A DNA stretch of 58,500 nt, from NCBI GenBank assembly GCA_050014755.1, contig JBEKCS010000019.1:1-58500 (forward strand), given 5' to 3'. The position numbers and the translations under genes are program-made. The DNA comes from Bog-756 sp050014755 (GTDB taxonomy: Bacteria; Actinomycetota; Acidimicrobiia; Acidimicrobiales; RAAP-2). Under the pieces are notes generated by a model. That model did not search any database. It had not been told where the DNA came from and saw nothing but the letters and a program-made list of their open reading frames with translations. The stretch's first letter is position 1. Each line of letters opens with the position of its first letter. This document shows, piece after piece, positions 50,292 to 58,500 of the stretch.

Positions 50292-51773
50292 ATGCCGTCG
50301 TCCATCCGCGGCCTCGTCCACGAACGTCGCCGTTGGGTCGCCCTGATCGTCGTCTGCTTCGCGATGTTGATGAACACGCTGGACCAGACGATCGTGAACG
50401 TGGCGCTGCCCACCATCCAGCACGATCTGCACTTCACCCAGGCCTCGCTCGCCTGGGTGATCGACGCCTACCTGATCACCTTTGCCGGGGCTCTCCTGCT
50501 CGCCGGTCGACTGGGCGACCTCATCGGCCGGAAGAGGGTCTTCCTGGTCGGTCTGGCGATGTTCACACTGGCCTCGGCGGCCTGTGGCGCCGCTGACACC
50601 CAGGCCCTGCTGGTCGGGGCCCGGTTCGTCCAGGGGCTGGGGGCCGCGCTGTCGTCGTCGGTCATCCTGGCCATCATCGTCGCCGACTTCCCCATTCCCG
50701 CCGAACGGGCCAAGGCGATGAGCTCGTACATCATCGTGGCCGTGGGTGGCGGGTCGCTGGGCCTCCTGGTCGGCGGGTACGTGACCCAGGCGCTGAGCTG
50801 GCACTGGATCTTCTTCATCAACATTCCCATCGGCATCGCCACGTTCCTGGTGGGCGTTGCCCTCATCGACGAGAACGTCGGACTGGGGGTCCGGTCGGGC
50901 CTGGATGTGGGCGGCGCCGTGTTGAGCACCGGGGGCCTGATGCTCGCGGTCTACGCCATCGTCAGCTCGAGCCAGTACGGGTGGCGGTCGTCCCACACCC
51001 TGGCATTCGGTGGGGGAGCGATCGTCGTGCTCGCCGCATTCGCCCTACTCGAAAGCCGGATGACCCATCCGATGATGCCGTTGCAGGTCATGAGGTCCCC
51101 GGGTCTGCTGACCTCGAGTCTGGTCCGGGGCCTCATGGTCGTGGGCATGTACAGCACCTTCTTCATCGGGGTGCTCTATTTCCAACACGTGCTGGGCTTC
51201 GACCCCGTCGTCACCGGCCTGGCCTTCCTCCCCCAGACACTCATGGTGGCGGTGATGTCCGCCGGGGTCACCGCCCGCATCATGGGCAGGTTCGGGGCCA
51301 AGACAACTGCGCTCGGGGGCCTGGTGGTGGTGGCGATCGGGCTCACCCTGTTCGTCCGCTCAGGCCCCCATACGGCCTACTTCCCCCAGATCTTCCTGGC
51401 CGTGCTGCTGATCGGTTTCGGGGCGGCCACGGCGTTCACGCCCCTGTTGACCGTCGCCCTGGCAGGGGTGCCCGCCAAGGACGCAGGTATCGGATCGGGC
51501 ATCGTCAACGTGTCCCAACAGGTGTCGGGAGCACTCTCGGTGGCGGTCCTCGGAGCCATCTCCACCGGCCACACGGCCTCGCTGCTGGCCTCGGGACACT
51601 CGGCCATGGACGCCCTGGACGGTGGGTACCGTCTGGCGTTCGTCGTCGCCCTGGCCAGTGTCCTGGTGGCGATCGTCCTCGGGTTCCTCATCATCAGGCG
51701 GTCCGGTGCCGCACCGGTCGCCGACCAGGAGTTCGAAGCGGAGTCCGAGACGATGATCGCCGAGATCATGTGA
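50292..51773 (+). CDS. MFS drug/efflux transporter, DHA2 (14-helix) family
   Basis: A 493-residue transporter with 14 predicted helices. N-T-L-D-Q-T-I-V-N-V-A-L-P-T-I is the DHA2 motif D1; G-R-L-G-D-L-I-G-R-K-R is motif A between helices 2 and 3; G-G-S-L-G-L-L-V-G-G is motif C of antiporters. It would expel toxic compounds using the proton gradient. ATG 50292 is chosen because upstream in-frame starts lie within the mapped promoter; GAGGAAG precedes it. Divergent MarR gene. Confidence 0.9.
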   Translation: MPSSIRGLVHERRRWVALIVVCFAMLMNTLDQTIVNVALPTIQHDLHFTQASLAWVIDAYLITFAGALLLAGRLGDLIGRKRVFLVGLAMFTLASAACGAADTQALLVGARFVQGLGAALSSSVILAIIVADFPIPAERAKAMSSYIIVAVGGGSLGLLVGGYVTQALSWHWIFFINIPIGIATFLVGVALIDENVGLGVRSGLDVGGAVLSTGGLMLAVYAIVSSSQYGWRSSHTLAFGGGAIVVLAAFALLESRMTHPMMPLQVMRSPGLLTSSLVRGLMVVGMYSTFFIGVLYFQHVLGFDPVVTGLAFLPQTLMVAVMSAGVTARIMGRFGAKTTALGGLVVVAIGLTLFVRSGPHTAYFPQIFLAVLLIGFGAATAFTPLLTVALAGVPAKDAGIGSGIVNVSQQVSGALSVAVLGAISTGHTASLLASGHSAMDALDGGYRLAFVVALASVLVAIVLGFLIIRRSGAAPVADQEFEAESETMIAEIM

Positions 51774-51905
51774 GCGTTCGGCCCTCAGTACCCGGTCGTC
51801 GCAGTGGTCGCTCCACTGCGGTGCCTTCGGCGTCGAACCGTACGTGCCATTCGAGCTGGCGGAGTCGTTCCTTCCGTGCGCCGGTCCAGGCGCGATCAGG
51901 GGATG

Positions 51906-52550
51906 TCAGGCTGCGTCACGGTCGAGCAGGCCGGTGATCAGATCGACGAGCAGTGCCCGCTCGCCGGACGAATCGATCGGCCTCGAGGAGAGCATCTGCG
52001 CCATCACCAGCCCGCGCAGTGTCGCCCACAGCACCTCCCCGACGACGGCGCCGTGATGTCCGGAATCGTTGCCGCTCCCGATGAGGACACTGCTGAGCTC
52101 CCGCATGTCCCGCGCCATGTGCTCGAGCTCGCCGATCCGTGCCTGGTCCCGACTCGCCCGGGCCGAGATGAGGATCTCGAGGCTGGCCCGTGACTCCGCG
52201 CTGGAGAATGCGGTCCAGGCAGCCCCGACCACGGCCTCGACGCGTTGGCGCGACGTTCCGTCGGGTACCGAAACGGACGCAATGGCGGTGCGGAAGCATT
52301 GGAAGCCGTGGGCGATGACCGCGGACAACAGGCCGTTGCGGTCTCCGAAGTGGTACTGGATGACTCCCCAGGTCACCCCGGCACGTTCGGCGATGTGACT
52401 GGCGCTGGCCGCGGCGAATCCTTCCTCGTTGATGCAGCGGATGGTCTCCTCGACGATGGCGTCCCGTGTCCGGTCCCCGCGCCGCTGGGCCCGCCCGACG
52501 TTGCGGGTCGGACGGGACGGCGCGAGTTCTGACCGTCGAGCCCCTGTCAT
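51906..52550 (-). CDS. TetR-family transcriptional regulator
   Basis: A 214-residue regulator. The N-terminal helix-turn-helix is R-D-A-I-V-E-E-T-I-R-C-I-N-E-E-G-F, then S-H-I-A-E-R-A-G-V-T-W-G-V-I-Q-Y-H-F (about residues 33-73). The larger C-terminal ligand domain is variable. ATG 52550 overlaps the stop of the DapB-like gene as ATGA, so the two are co-transcribed. A short inverted repeat in the divergent promoter at 53661-53680 is a candidate operator. Confidence 0.88.
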   Translation of the reverse strand: MTGARRSELAPSRPTRNVGRAQRRGDRTRDAIVEETIRCINEEGFAAASASHIAERAGVTWGVIQYHFGDRNGLLSAVIAHGFQCFRTAIASVSVPDGTSRQRVEAVVGAAWTAFSSAESRASLEILISARASRDQARIGELEHMARDMRELSSVLIGSGNDSGHHGAVVGEVLWATLRGLVMAQMLSSRPIDSSGERALLVDLITGLLDRDAA

Positions 52551-53617
52551 CGCATCAGGCCGCCTACCTGGGCCACGGGCAGGTCCCGCAACGATACGAG
52601 TCCGGGCGGGGCCGAGCAGACCACCGGTATGGCATTGACGGCTTTCGCCGCAGTGGCGATCACGCCGGCGACGTTGTGGTCGACGCCGTCCAGACCGAGG
52701 TGGGTGTTGATCTCGACCCCCGGGCTTCCCGTGACCACCACCCGGTGAACGCCGGGCCGACCCTCGGGTGGAACCGGCCATTCGGGCGCGGCGGCCGGAG
52801 TCAGGCGGTTGACGTGCTCCATGACGATCCGTGGCCGGCCATCGACGATGCCCTCGACGGCGAATCGGACGGCAGCCACCTCACCGGGATCGACGAGCAT
52901 CATCGTGCAGTCGATTGACTCCGTCGCCACCCATGGCTCGTAGCGCTCGCGGATCTCGTCGAGCTCGACTCCGAGTTCGTCGGCCAGTAGGCGGACCGGG
53001 CCTCCCCAGATCGAGGCCAGCACACCGGGGAGGAAGAGCATCGGGACGGTTTCGGGCGTGGTGCCGAATCCGAAACTGACTCCGGTGAACTCGGCGTCGT
53101 CATAGGAGCCGTAGTCACAGATCTCCTGGACGAGAACGGAATCGGCCCGGGCAGTCAGGCTCAGTGCGGCCAACGGCAGGAGGTCCCCCGAGAATCCGGG
53201 ATCCACTCCGTTTACGTACATCGTGGTGCCACCGGCGCGGCACGCCGCATCCAGGGGTCCGGTGAGCCAGGCATCAGCGTGGGGAGGGTAGATCAGCCAC
53301 ACCAGAGAGGTGGCCACGACGTTGGTCCCGGCGCCGAGGAACGAGGTGAGCTCGTGGATCGCTTCGTGCGGCCGTGTCTCGGCCTGGCTCATGTAGACCA
53401 CGCAGTCGGCCCCGAGAGCCACCAGTGCGTCCAGGTCGTCCGTCGCCAGTACGCCGGTCGCCTCGTCGAGGCCGCACAGTTCGGCGGCATCGCGCCCGAT
53501 CTTGTCGGCATCGGCGGCGTGGACTCCCACGAGCTCGAGGTCGGGCCGCTCGACGAGCTGGCGGAGGGCATGGCGCCCGACGTTGCCGGTCGAGAACTGG
53601 ATCACCCGCAGAGCCAT
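52547..53617 (-). CDS. DapB-like NAD(P)-binding dehydrogenase
   Basis: A 356-residue protein with an N-terminal Rossmann domain (V-I-Q-F-S-T-G-N-V-G-R-H, a dihydrodipicolinate-reductase-like G-x-x-G-x-x-G variant) and a C-terminal domain with W-L-I-Y-P-P-H-A and N-G-V-D-P-G-F-S-G-D-L. This text marks the actinobacterial family annotated as dihydrodipicolinate reductase or amine-dehydrogenase-like. It is not lysine-pathway DapB, which is shorter and differs in the C-terminal domain. ATG 53617 follows GGGGGTAG. Substrate unknown; its neighbours suggest hydrophobic-compound catabolism. Confidence 0.78.
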   Translation of the reverse strand: MALRVIQFSTGNVGRHALRQLVERPDLELVGVHAADADKIGRDAAELCGLDEATGVLATDDLDALVALGADCVVYMSQAETRPHEAIHELTSFLGAGTNVVATSLVWLIYPPHADAWLTGPLDAACRAGGTTMYVNGVDPGFSGDLLPLAALSLTARADSVLVQEICDYGSYDDAEFTGVSFGFGTTPETVPMLFLPGVLASIWGGPVRLLADELGVELDEIRERYEPWVATESIDCTMMLVDPGEVAAVRFAVEGIVDGRPRIVMEHVNRLTPAAAPEWPVPPEGRPGVHRVVVTGSPGVEINTHLGLDGVDHNVAGVIATAAKAVNAIPVVCSAPPGLVSLRDLPVAQVGGLMR

Positions 53618-53660
53618 CGCTACCCCCTGATGCCGAGCGGACCTGCCCGCTCCTTGCGCG

Positions 53661-53680
53661 AAATCATAGAACGATTTATG
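53661..53680. promoter_or_regulatory. Possible TetR operator in the divergent promoter
   Basis: AAATC (53661-53665) and GATTT (53673-53677) form an inverted repeat around ATAGAAC; CATA and TATG (53665-53668 and 53677-53680) give an offset second one. The AT-rich block lies between the divergent DapB-like and SDR starts. Confidence 0.4.
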
Positions 53681-53712
53681 TTTTCCGGGTCGGTCCATCA
53701 GGAGGTTCGTCA

Positions 53713-54576
53713 GTGGGAGTGCTCGACGGCAAAGTGGCAGTGGTCACCGGCACCAGTCGGGGAGTGGGTGTGGGTATCGCTCACGAACTGCTGCTGGCCG
53801 GGGCGACGGTGGTGGGCTGCTCGCGCAACCCGCTACCGGCGCTACCCGGTGCCGAGGACATCCCGGGCGGCGTCGACCGCTCGGCTCAGTGGGTCTGCGA
53901 CCAGGGCGACTACCGGGCCATCGACGGGTTCGTGGACCGGGTGGTCGACACCTACGGTCGCGTCGACATCCTGGTGAACAACGCCGGTGGGACCGTTCCC
54001 GCACCGCACGTCGAGGACATCCCCGAGCTGGTCCAGAAGATCCAGGGTGCACCACGGGGCGCCGACGATTTCGAGCGAACCGTGCTCTTCCACTCGTTCG
54101 CCATCCAGATGAATCTGATCAGCCCCCTCTGGTTCGCCATTCGCGTGTTCCGCCAGATGCGGGACCAGGAAGGGACCGGCTCGATCATCAACATCTCGAG
54201 CGGAGCGGGACACCCGGCCGGAGCGCCGACCCTCGTCTCCTACGGGGCGGCCAAGGCGGGGCTCAACCACATGACCCGGTCACTGGCCGAGGAGTGGGGC
54301 CCGAAAGCCCGGGTCAACTGCCTGGCACTCGGGCCCACCATGACCGACAACTTCCGGTCGTTCGTGCTCCCGGCCGGTGATCCGGAGGGGTCGGAGTACT
54401 TCGTCAACGTGCCGCTCGGTCGGGCCGGTGAGCCCTCGGAGGTGGGGCGGACGTGCGTGTTCCTGTGCTCCGGCGACGTGGATTACATCAACGGCACCAC
54501 CATCGAGATCGACGGGGGCATGCTTCCCGGCGTGCTGTACGAGTCGGGGCTGAAGACGATCACGGATCTGCTGTGA
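53713..54576 (+). CDS. Short-chain dehydrogenase/reductase
   Basis: A 287-residue SDR from GTG 53713 with AGGAGG seven bases upstream. T-G-T-S-R-G-V-G is the cofactor loop near residues 12-19, N-N-A-G near 90, and the catalytic residues Ser (I-S-S-G-A), Tyr and Lys (S-Y-G-A-A-K) are present near 162-184. D-G-G is conserved at the end. An insert near residues 98-125 (E-L-V-Q-K-I-Q-G-A-P-R-G) lengthens the usual loop. Probable NAD-dependent alcohol oxidation in the same pathway as the divergent DapB-like enzyme. Confidence 0.9.
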   Translation: MGVLDGKVAVVTGTSRGVGVGIAHELLLAGATVVGCSRNPLPALPGAEDIPGGVDRSAQWVCDQGDYRAIDGFVDRVVDTYGRVDILVNNAGGTVPAPHVEDIPELVQKIQGAPRGADDFERTVLFHSFAIQMNLISPLWFAIRVFRQMRDQEGTGSIINISSGAGHPAGAPTLVSYGAAKAGLNHMTRSLAEEWGPKARVNCLALGPTMTDNFRSFVLPAGDPEGSEYFVNVPLGRAGEPSEVGRTCVFLCSGDVDYINGTTIEIDGGMLPGVLYESGLKTITDLL

Positions 54577-54597
54577 GCGGAGTGTGAAGGGGATTCG

Positions 54598-55005
54598 ATG
54601 AAGGTCCACCACGCGGTGTTCTGCGTCCACGGCGACAATCAGGAGCTGGCCGCCGACTTCTGGCGCGCGTTGGGACTCACCTTTGCCGAGGTCATACTGG
54701 CCGACCTCGAGATCCGGGTCCTCATCGACTGGGACGCGGGCATCGAGCTGGTCTCCCCCCTTCCTGACGCCGGCGAGCCGGCAGCGGCGTTCACGACGTT
54801 CCTCGAGACCCGAGGGGAGGGCCTCTACTCGTTGGTGATGAGCGTCGACGAGGTGGACGGACCCGAGGCGATCGCGCTCCGGTACGGCGCCGACGTCGAG
54901 TACCGGCAGCATCGCGATCTCGGCGGCATGGTCATCGACGAGGTCATGTTGGCACCTGTTCACGGCATGCCGATCACGTTTCTTGCCACGGGCGAGAAGG
55001 CCTGA
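54598..55005 (+). CDS. VOC (glyoxalase-like) family protein
   Basis: A 135-residue vicinal-oxygen-chelate protein, 21 bp after the SDR stop. The two beta-alpha-beta-beta-beta modules are visible: V-H-H-A-V-F-C-V with N-Q-E-L-A-A-D-F-W-R-A-L-G-L in the first and the V-M-L-A-P-V-H-G-M-P-I-T-F-L strands in the second. Metal ligands would be His (V-H-H) and Glu (G-I-E-L-V). Likely an isomerase, epimerase or dioxygenase-like enzyme in the same operon. Confidence 0.85.
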   Translation: MKVHHAVFCVHGDNQELAADFWRALGLTFAEVILADLEIRVLIDWDAGIELVSPLPDAGEPAAAFTTFLETRGEGLYSLVMSVDEVDGPEAIALRYGADVEYRQHRDLGGMVIDEVMLAPVHGMPITFLATGEKA

Positions 55006-55034
55006 GTCGTCGATCAGCTCCATCCTGGGCGCTG

Positions 55035-56561
55035 CTACAACCAGACCCGATTGGCTCGGTTGCCTGCATCGAGAGCTCCTCTGGCGACGAGGTACCGAGC
55101 CACCACCGTGGCGTGCTCCCTGGGCACGGCGCGGTTGCGGTAGCCGAGGAACTGTCGGATCGTCCTGTCGGGCTTTATCTCCAGGCAGTACGTGAGCGCC
55201 TCATGGAGTTCGACGCCGACGATATGGGACCTGCCGGCCTCCACTGCAGCCGAGTAGCCGGCCAGGCAGTTCGCGAAACGACGGCCCCACGCCTGGAGTT
55301 CTGCGCCACTCCTGGGCACGATGAGCACGAGACCGTCGCTCGGAGCAGCGCCATGAAGCGCACGAATGGTGTCCCGTAGCCCAGAGTCACCGGGTGCCGG
55401 AGACCGGTGGTCTTCGTGGTGGGGAGCGAGGAGAGCCCTTCGTCGAGGGTCAGCGGGTGCCGGTGCTCGTGGAGCGTGATCCGGGGGTCCTTGCAGGTCA
55501 GCTGTGAGATCTTCTCCGGGCCGACCTGGTGGGACGGCTCGTGGTCGCGGAGGTGCTGGGCGTGCGGGGCGAGTGCTCCTCTGCGGTAGGGGACCCCAAC
55601 GGGCACGGGTCGGGTTGGGATCGATCGGCAGTAGCTCGTGGCACTGGTGGTCGAGGTCCTCGAGTCGATTGGCGATCGTCCGGGGAAGGAGATGGCCGAC
55701 GTGATCGAGGGCGGTGATGATCCGAGACAGCAGTCGGATCCCGTCCGCTCGGGTCGCGGCCTCTACGAGGAGCCGTGAAGCCCGGGTTCGACCGAGCATG
55801 GGCGCCTGGCCACGGAAGAGTGCGATCTGCTGAGAGGTCGGCCACAGTGCCGGCCGACAGTCGGAGCAGTCCTGTCCGAGCAGCCGCGCCAGATCGTCAG
55901 GTTCGAGAACGGGGTCGCCCATGAGAGCGAGACCGATGCCCAGAAGGCTCACGCACGTGACTCCGCCGCCGCCGTCGGTCGCTTCCACCGGATCGGGATC
56001 ATCCGGCTGTTCTCGATGCCTCTGCACGAGGCCGCGGGCGAGCCCAGCGATAACCGGACGGGTTGCCTTGGAAGTGAATGCTGCCCGTGCCGCATCCCGC
56101 GCGCTGGTCCGGGTGAGCAGGCACGCCGCCCATCGGGGGATCTCCCGCACGGGTGACGCCCCCCGATCGTAGGCAGCGCCGAGCAGCGGAAAGGCGCCCC
56201 CACCCACTGTCCTGATCAACCCGGCAGAATCCGGGTCGGACGGGTGCCAGATGGACGAGCGCTCGGACAGCCGCGCCACCCACCGTGCGGCCACGGATCC
56301 GCTCGAACCCGGACGACACGACCCGACGTCGATGGGAAGTACCTCCATGAGGACAGACGGCTGAATCGAAATGTCGACGACCCGCGTCGTCGGGATCAGG
56401 GCCATTCCGACCCGGATCCGGCCGCCTTCAGGCGTCAGCCGGAATGCAGACCTGGCGGCACGGCTCGGGCCGCCGGCATCGCTCGTGCCGACCTCGAGCC
56501 GGGCCCCGGATGGGTCATCCACCCAGGACAGGGCGGTTCCGTCGACTACTACGCGGTCCAT
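55035..56561 (-). CDS. PcfJ-like protein behind an SOS box; apparent double frameshift
   Basis: A 508-codon frame. The C-terminal 110 residues match the PcfJ-like family: L-I-V-P-R-S-G-A-E-L-Q-A-W-G-R-R-F-A-N-C-L-A-G-Y, then A-G-R-S-H-I-V-G-V and R-Q-F-L-G-Y-R-N-R-A-V-P. Between about 55610 and 55375 the annotated frame becomes proline/arginine-rich, while another minus frame reads as ordinary high-GC3 coding sequence (for example H-E-H-R-H-P-L-T-L-D-E-G-L-S-S-L), so two compensating indels seem to lie at these ends. The gene may be decayed or hold sequence errors. Start ATG 56561 is only 13 bp from a perfect LexA-type palindrome, with TATGTT just upstream, so the transcript may be leaderless and DNA-damage induced. 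PcfJ proteins are known from plasmid and mobile contexts; function unknown. Confidence 0.6.
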   Translation of the reverse strand: MDRVVVDGTALSWVDDPSGARLEVGTSDAGGPSRAARSAFRLTPEGGRIRVGMALIPTTRVVDISIQPSVLMEVLPIDVGSCRPGSSGSVAARWVARLSERSSIWHPSDPDSAGLIRTVGGGAFPLLGAAYDRGASPVREIPRWAACLLTRTSARDAARAAFTSKATRPVIAGLARGLVQRHREQPDDPDPVEATDGGGGVTCVSLLGIGLALMGDPVLEPDDLARLLGQDCSDCRPALWPTSQQIALFRGQAPMLGRTRASRLLVEAATRADGIRLLSRIITALDHVGHLLPRTIANRLEDLDHQCHELLPIDPNPTRARWGPLPQRSTRPARPAPPRPRAVPPGRPGEDLTADLQGPPDHAPRAPAPADPRRRALLAPHHEDHRSPAPGDSGLRDTIRALHGAAPSDGLVLIVPRSGAELQAWGRRFANCLAGYSAAVEAGRSHIVGVELHEALTYCLEIKPDRTIRQFLGYRNRAVPREHATVVARYLVARGALDAGNRANRVWL

Positions 56562-56574
56562 TTCGCGAACATAG

Positions 56575-56588
56575 CGAACATATGTTCG
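56575..56588. promoter_or_regulatory. LexA-type SOS box
   Basis: CGAACATATGTTCG is a perfect 14-bp palindrome fitting the actinobacterial/Gram-positive SOS consensus CGAAC-N4-GTTCG. A further half-site CGAACAT lies at 56566-56572. The site is 13 bp before the PcfJ-like ATG and 117 bp before the DUF1214 gene. Confidence 0.8.
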
Positions 56589-56704
56589 GCCCGCTCGGGT
56601 GGAGGAACTTCCAGCTCAGCGTGGCGTCCTAAGGTTCTGGCCATTACTCGGCTAGCGCGGGAGGGAACGCCGATGTTCGCTGCAGCACCATCACCACGCC
56701 GATC

Positions 56705-57934
56705 ATGAGCTCGTTCCAGAATCCGGCCTGGCTTCCGTTCTCGGTGAGCGAGGCGGCCACGGCTGGCGATGCGACCAGCCAGGACCTCGAGTCCGGTCAG
56801 GCGTGGAACCACCTGCTCGAGAGGCTCAGGCAGGCCGGCGACACGGTGCTGTCCGACTCCGTCCCTCACGACCCGATGGACATGGCCTCCGGTTTCCGTC
56901 ATCTCCTGGTCCTCCTGGGCATCGGTATCGACGAACTGCTGCGGCGAGGTCTGGACCGGGTCCCGGCGATCAAACCCGCGGCGATGGATGCCGCCTACAA
57001 GTGGGGCATGGAGTGCCCTGACTGCATCTATGTCGGCTCGGCCCTCAAGGGAGGCACCACGTATCGACTGTCAGGCACCCGAGGTTCGGCGCGATATGTG
57101 GGGCTGCAGGTGATGGCCGGGATGGGGTCGTCCGCAAATGCCCTGATCGATGAGTTCGAACTGGGTCCAAACGGCGAGTTCGAGATCATCCTGTCGGCCG
57201 AGCCCCACGAGGGCAACTGGCTCCCCCTCGACGATGCCGCCACCATGCTGGTGGTACGGCACTTCTTCTACGACTGGGAGAACGAGGTGCCCGTGGCCAT
57301 GTCCATCGAGGTGCTGTCGGGACCCACCGAAGCCGATGAACCCACGACCGTCGAACCGCAGGCGGCCATCGCCCGTCAGGTGATCGCTCTGGGCGACTTC
57401 GTGGAGGAGAACCTCAACTTCTTCCTGGGCTTCTCGAATCCCGAGGCTCCCAACACGTTCCTCCCTCCGCTCGACGGAACTGCCATGGGTGCGGCCGCGG
57501 AAAACCGGCCGGTCATCGGATCGTGGAAGCTGGGTCCCGACGAGGCGCTCATCGTCGAGGTCGCCCCGCCGGAGGGCCTGTACTGGAGCTACTCGCTGGG
57601 GAACCTCTGGTGGGAGACCGTCGACTACGGCAATCGCCAGTCCAGTCTGAACGGCCACCAGGCCGCAGTCGACGCCGACGGAAAGGTCCGGGTGGTGGTG
57701 GCCCACCAGGATCCGGGATTCGCCAACTGGCTCGACACCGCCGGACACAGCGAAGGTCCGATCATCCTGCGATGCGTCCGGACAGAGACGGCACCGGTGC
57801 CCATCACCAAAGTCGTGTCGTTCGACCGTCTGGCCGAGGAACTGCCCCCGGACACCCGATGGGTCTCGCCGAGCGAACGGGCCGCGGCGATCGACATCCG
57901 GAGGAAGGCCGTGAGCAGGCGGTTCCCGAGATGA
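56705..57934 (+). CDS. DUF1214 domain protein
   Basis: A 409-residue protein. The C-terminal half has the DUF1214 pattern L-I-V-E-V-A-P-P-E-G-L-Y-W-S-Y-S-L-G-N-L-W-W-E-T-V-D-Y and I-L-R-C-V-R-T; the N-terminal half includes Y-K-W-G-M-E-C-P-D-C-I-Y. No signal peptide is visible, unlike DUF1254/DUF1214 secreted proteins. Related actinobacterial genes are linked to steroid or sulfated-lipid metabolism, and here the next gene is a sulfotransferase whose ATG overlaps its stop as ATGA. Reaction unknown. Confidence 0.8.
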   Translation: MSSFQNPAWLPFSVSEAATAGDATSQDLESGQAWNHLLERLRQAGDTVLSDSVPHDPMDMASGFRHLLVLLGIGIDELLRRGLDRVPAIKPAAMDAAYKWGMECPDCIYVGSALKGGTTYRLSGTRGSARYVGLQVMAGMGSSANALIDEFELGPNGEFEIILSAEPHEGNWLPLDDAATMLVVRHFFYDWENEVPVAMSIEVLSGPTEADEPTTVEPQAAIARQVIALGDFVEENLNFFLGFSNPEAPNTFLPPLDGTAMGAAAENRPVIGSWKLGPDEALIVEVAPPEGLYWSYSLGNLWWETVDYGNRQSSLNGHQAAVDADGKVRVVVAHQDPGFANWLDTAGHSEGPIILRCVRTETAPVPITKVVSFDRLAEELPPDTRWVSPSERAAAIDIRRKAVSRRFPR

Positions 57935-58500
57935 CCCTGGACGTGGAACGGATCGAAGAGGATGCCCGGTCACGGACGGGCCTCGACGACACCGATGGTG
58001 ACCACTACCGCGAGGGACTCGAGCGCCTGGTGGCCTCGATGAACGACGAGGGTGACCTCACCGAGATCGGCGAGATCATGCAGCACGCCCGGCTGACCGC
58101 ACTCCTGTCGGCCCGCCTGGAGGTGGAGGACACCTACCGGCTCCATCCCGAGATCGACGACGAGGAGATCGGTGGCCCGGTGTTCGTCATCGGCCTGCCA
58201 CGCACCGGTACCACCGCACTCAGCCATCTGGTCGGCGCCGATCCGCAGTTCCGGTCCCTCCGGATTTGGGAGTCGGGCTCACCCGTCCCGCCGCCGGAGA
58301 AGGCCACGGAGCACACGGACCCCCGCATCGCCGTGACGGAGGCGAACCTGGCCCTGATGGACGAGGCCTTCCCCCTCATGCAGTCCATGCACCACACCGA
58401 GGCCACCTCGGCCACGGAGTGCCAGGACCTCATGGGCATGAGCTACCGGACGGCCCACTTCGACGGCTTCGCCCGGGTGCCCGCGTATCTGGAGTGGGTC
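57931..58500 (+). CDS. Sulfotransferase family protein (partial, runs off the window)
   Basis: The first 190 residues of a PAPS-dependent-type sulfotransferase. The 5'-phosphosulfate-binding loop V-I-G-L-P-R-T-G-T-T-A-L is at about residues 86-97. The R-L-E-V-E-D-T-Y segment before it and W-E-S-G-S-P-V-P-P-P-E after it are typical of the actinobacterial group distantly related to lipid sulfotransferases. ATG 57931 overlaps the DUF1214 stop. The 3'-phosphate-binding region lies beyond the window, so completeness is unknown. Confidence 0.88.
   Translation, partial: MTLDVERIEEDARSRTGLDDTDGDHYREGLERLVASMNDEGDLTEIGEIMQHARLTALLSARLEVEDTYRLHPEIDDEEIGGPVFVIGLPRTGTTALSHLVGADPQFRSLRIWESGSPVPPPEKATEHTDPRIAVTEANLALMDEAFPLMQSMHHTEATSATECQDLMGMSYRTAHFDGFARVPAYLEWV

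Overview
The window is high-GC actinobacterial DNA. The gene set suggests the class Acidimicrobiia or a close relative: ClpS plus a DUF2017 protein, actinobacterial CtaA/CtaB, a SenX3/RegX3-type pair, SCO6880-type secretion genes, many CoA, F420 and SDR enzymes of Mycobacterium-like metabolism, and frequent GTG/TTG starts with 4-bp stop/start overlaps. I inferred this from protein content only and made no taxonomic search.

Layout. (1) 1-6324 is an accessory segment with visibly lower GC (about 52% in the line I counted) lying just downstream of the 3' end of tRNA-Phe. It holds a tightly coupled minus-strand cluster: PLP aminotransferase, PaaK-like adenylating enzyme, Acg-type nitroreductase and a ThiF/E1-like protein. 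The last two resemble the halves of the Rv1355c (MoeY) fusion. The cluster is broken twice. A complete IS3-family element (4107-5452, 3-bp CCA target duplication) sits in the aminotransferase, and the end of another IS, probably IS21-like, truncates the ThiF gene. (2) 6325-15415 is core chromosome: tRNA-Phe/Asp/Glu, DUF2017, clpS, ctaA, ctaB, a TlpA-like thioredoxin, an ABC-2 exporter, serS and a two-component system. (3) 15471-21870 is a compact five-gene type IV secretion-like module (DUF6112, VirB6-like, SCO6880, VirB4-like, VirD4/TraG-like). Its genes abut or overlap, and it follows an apparently leaderless promoter with four A-rich repeats on an exact 10-bp period. No relaxase, integrase or lytic transglycosylase gene is visible beside it.

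(4) 21916-35830 is mostly metabolism: DUF1810, LLM oxidoreductase, amidase, aldo/keto reductase, a polyphosphate-glucokinase-like ROK kinase facing a CHAD protein, quinone oxidoreductase, thiolase plus DUF35 partner, VapBC, a CaiB-type CoA transferase, and an operon of three paralogous YbjQ-like genes. (5) 36021-44650 has tRNA-Arg and envelope or secreted functions: a COG4315 lipoprotein, a PHM-like copper monooxygenase with all expected ligands, DUF1918, a D,D-carboxypeptidase, a stand-alone cyclic-nucleotide-binding domain, an SGNH hydrolase and a branched-chain-amino-acid-type binding lipoprotein. (6) 44763-58500 is catabolism with local regulators: a BVMO, double-SDR and amidohydrolase operon, a MarR/MFS divergon, a TetR with DapB-like and SDR genes, a VOC protein, a PcfJ-like gene behind a perfect LexA-type SOS box but carrying two apparent compensating frameshifts, and DUF1214 plus a sulfotransferase cut by the window edge.

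The best candidates for something undescribed are the E1/nitroreductase/adenylation/aminotransferase cluster, the relaxase-free secretion module with its phased-repeat promoter, and the SOS-box PcfJ gene. All coordinates come from reading the sequence; family names are by recognition, not database search.
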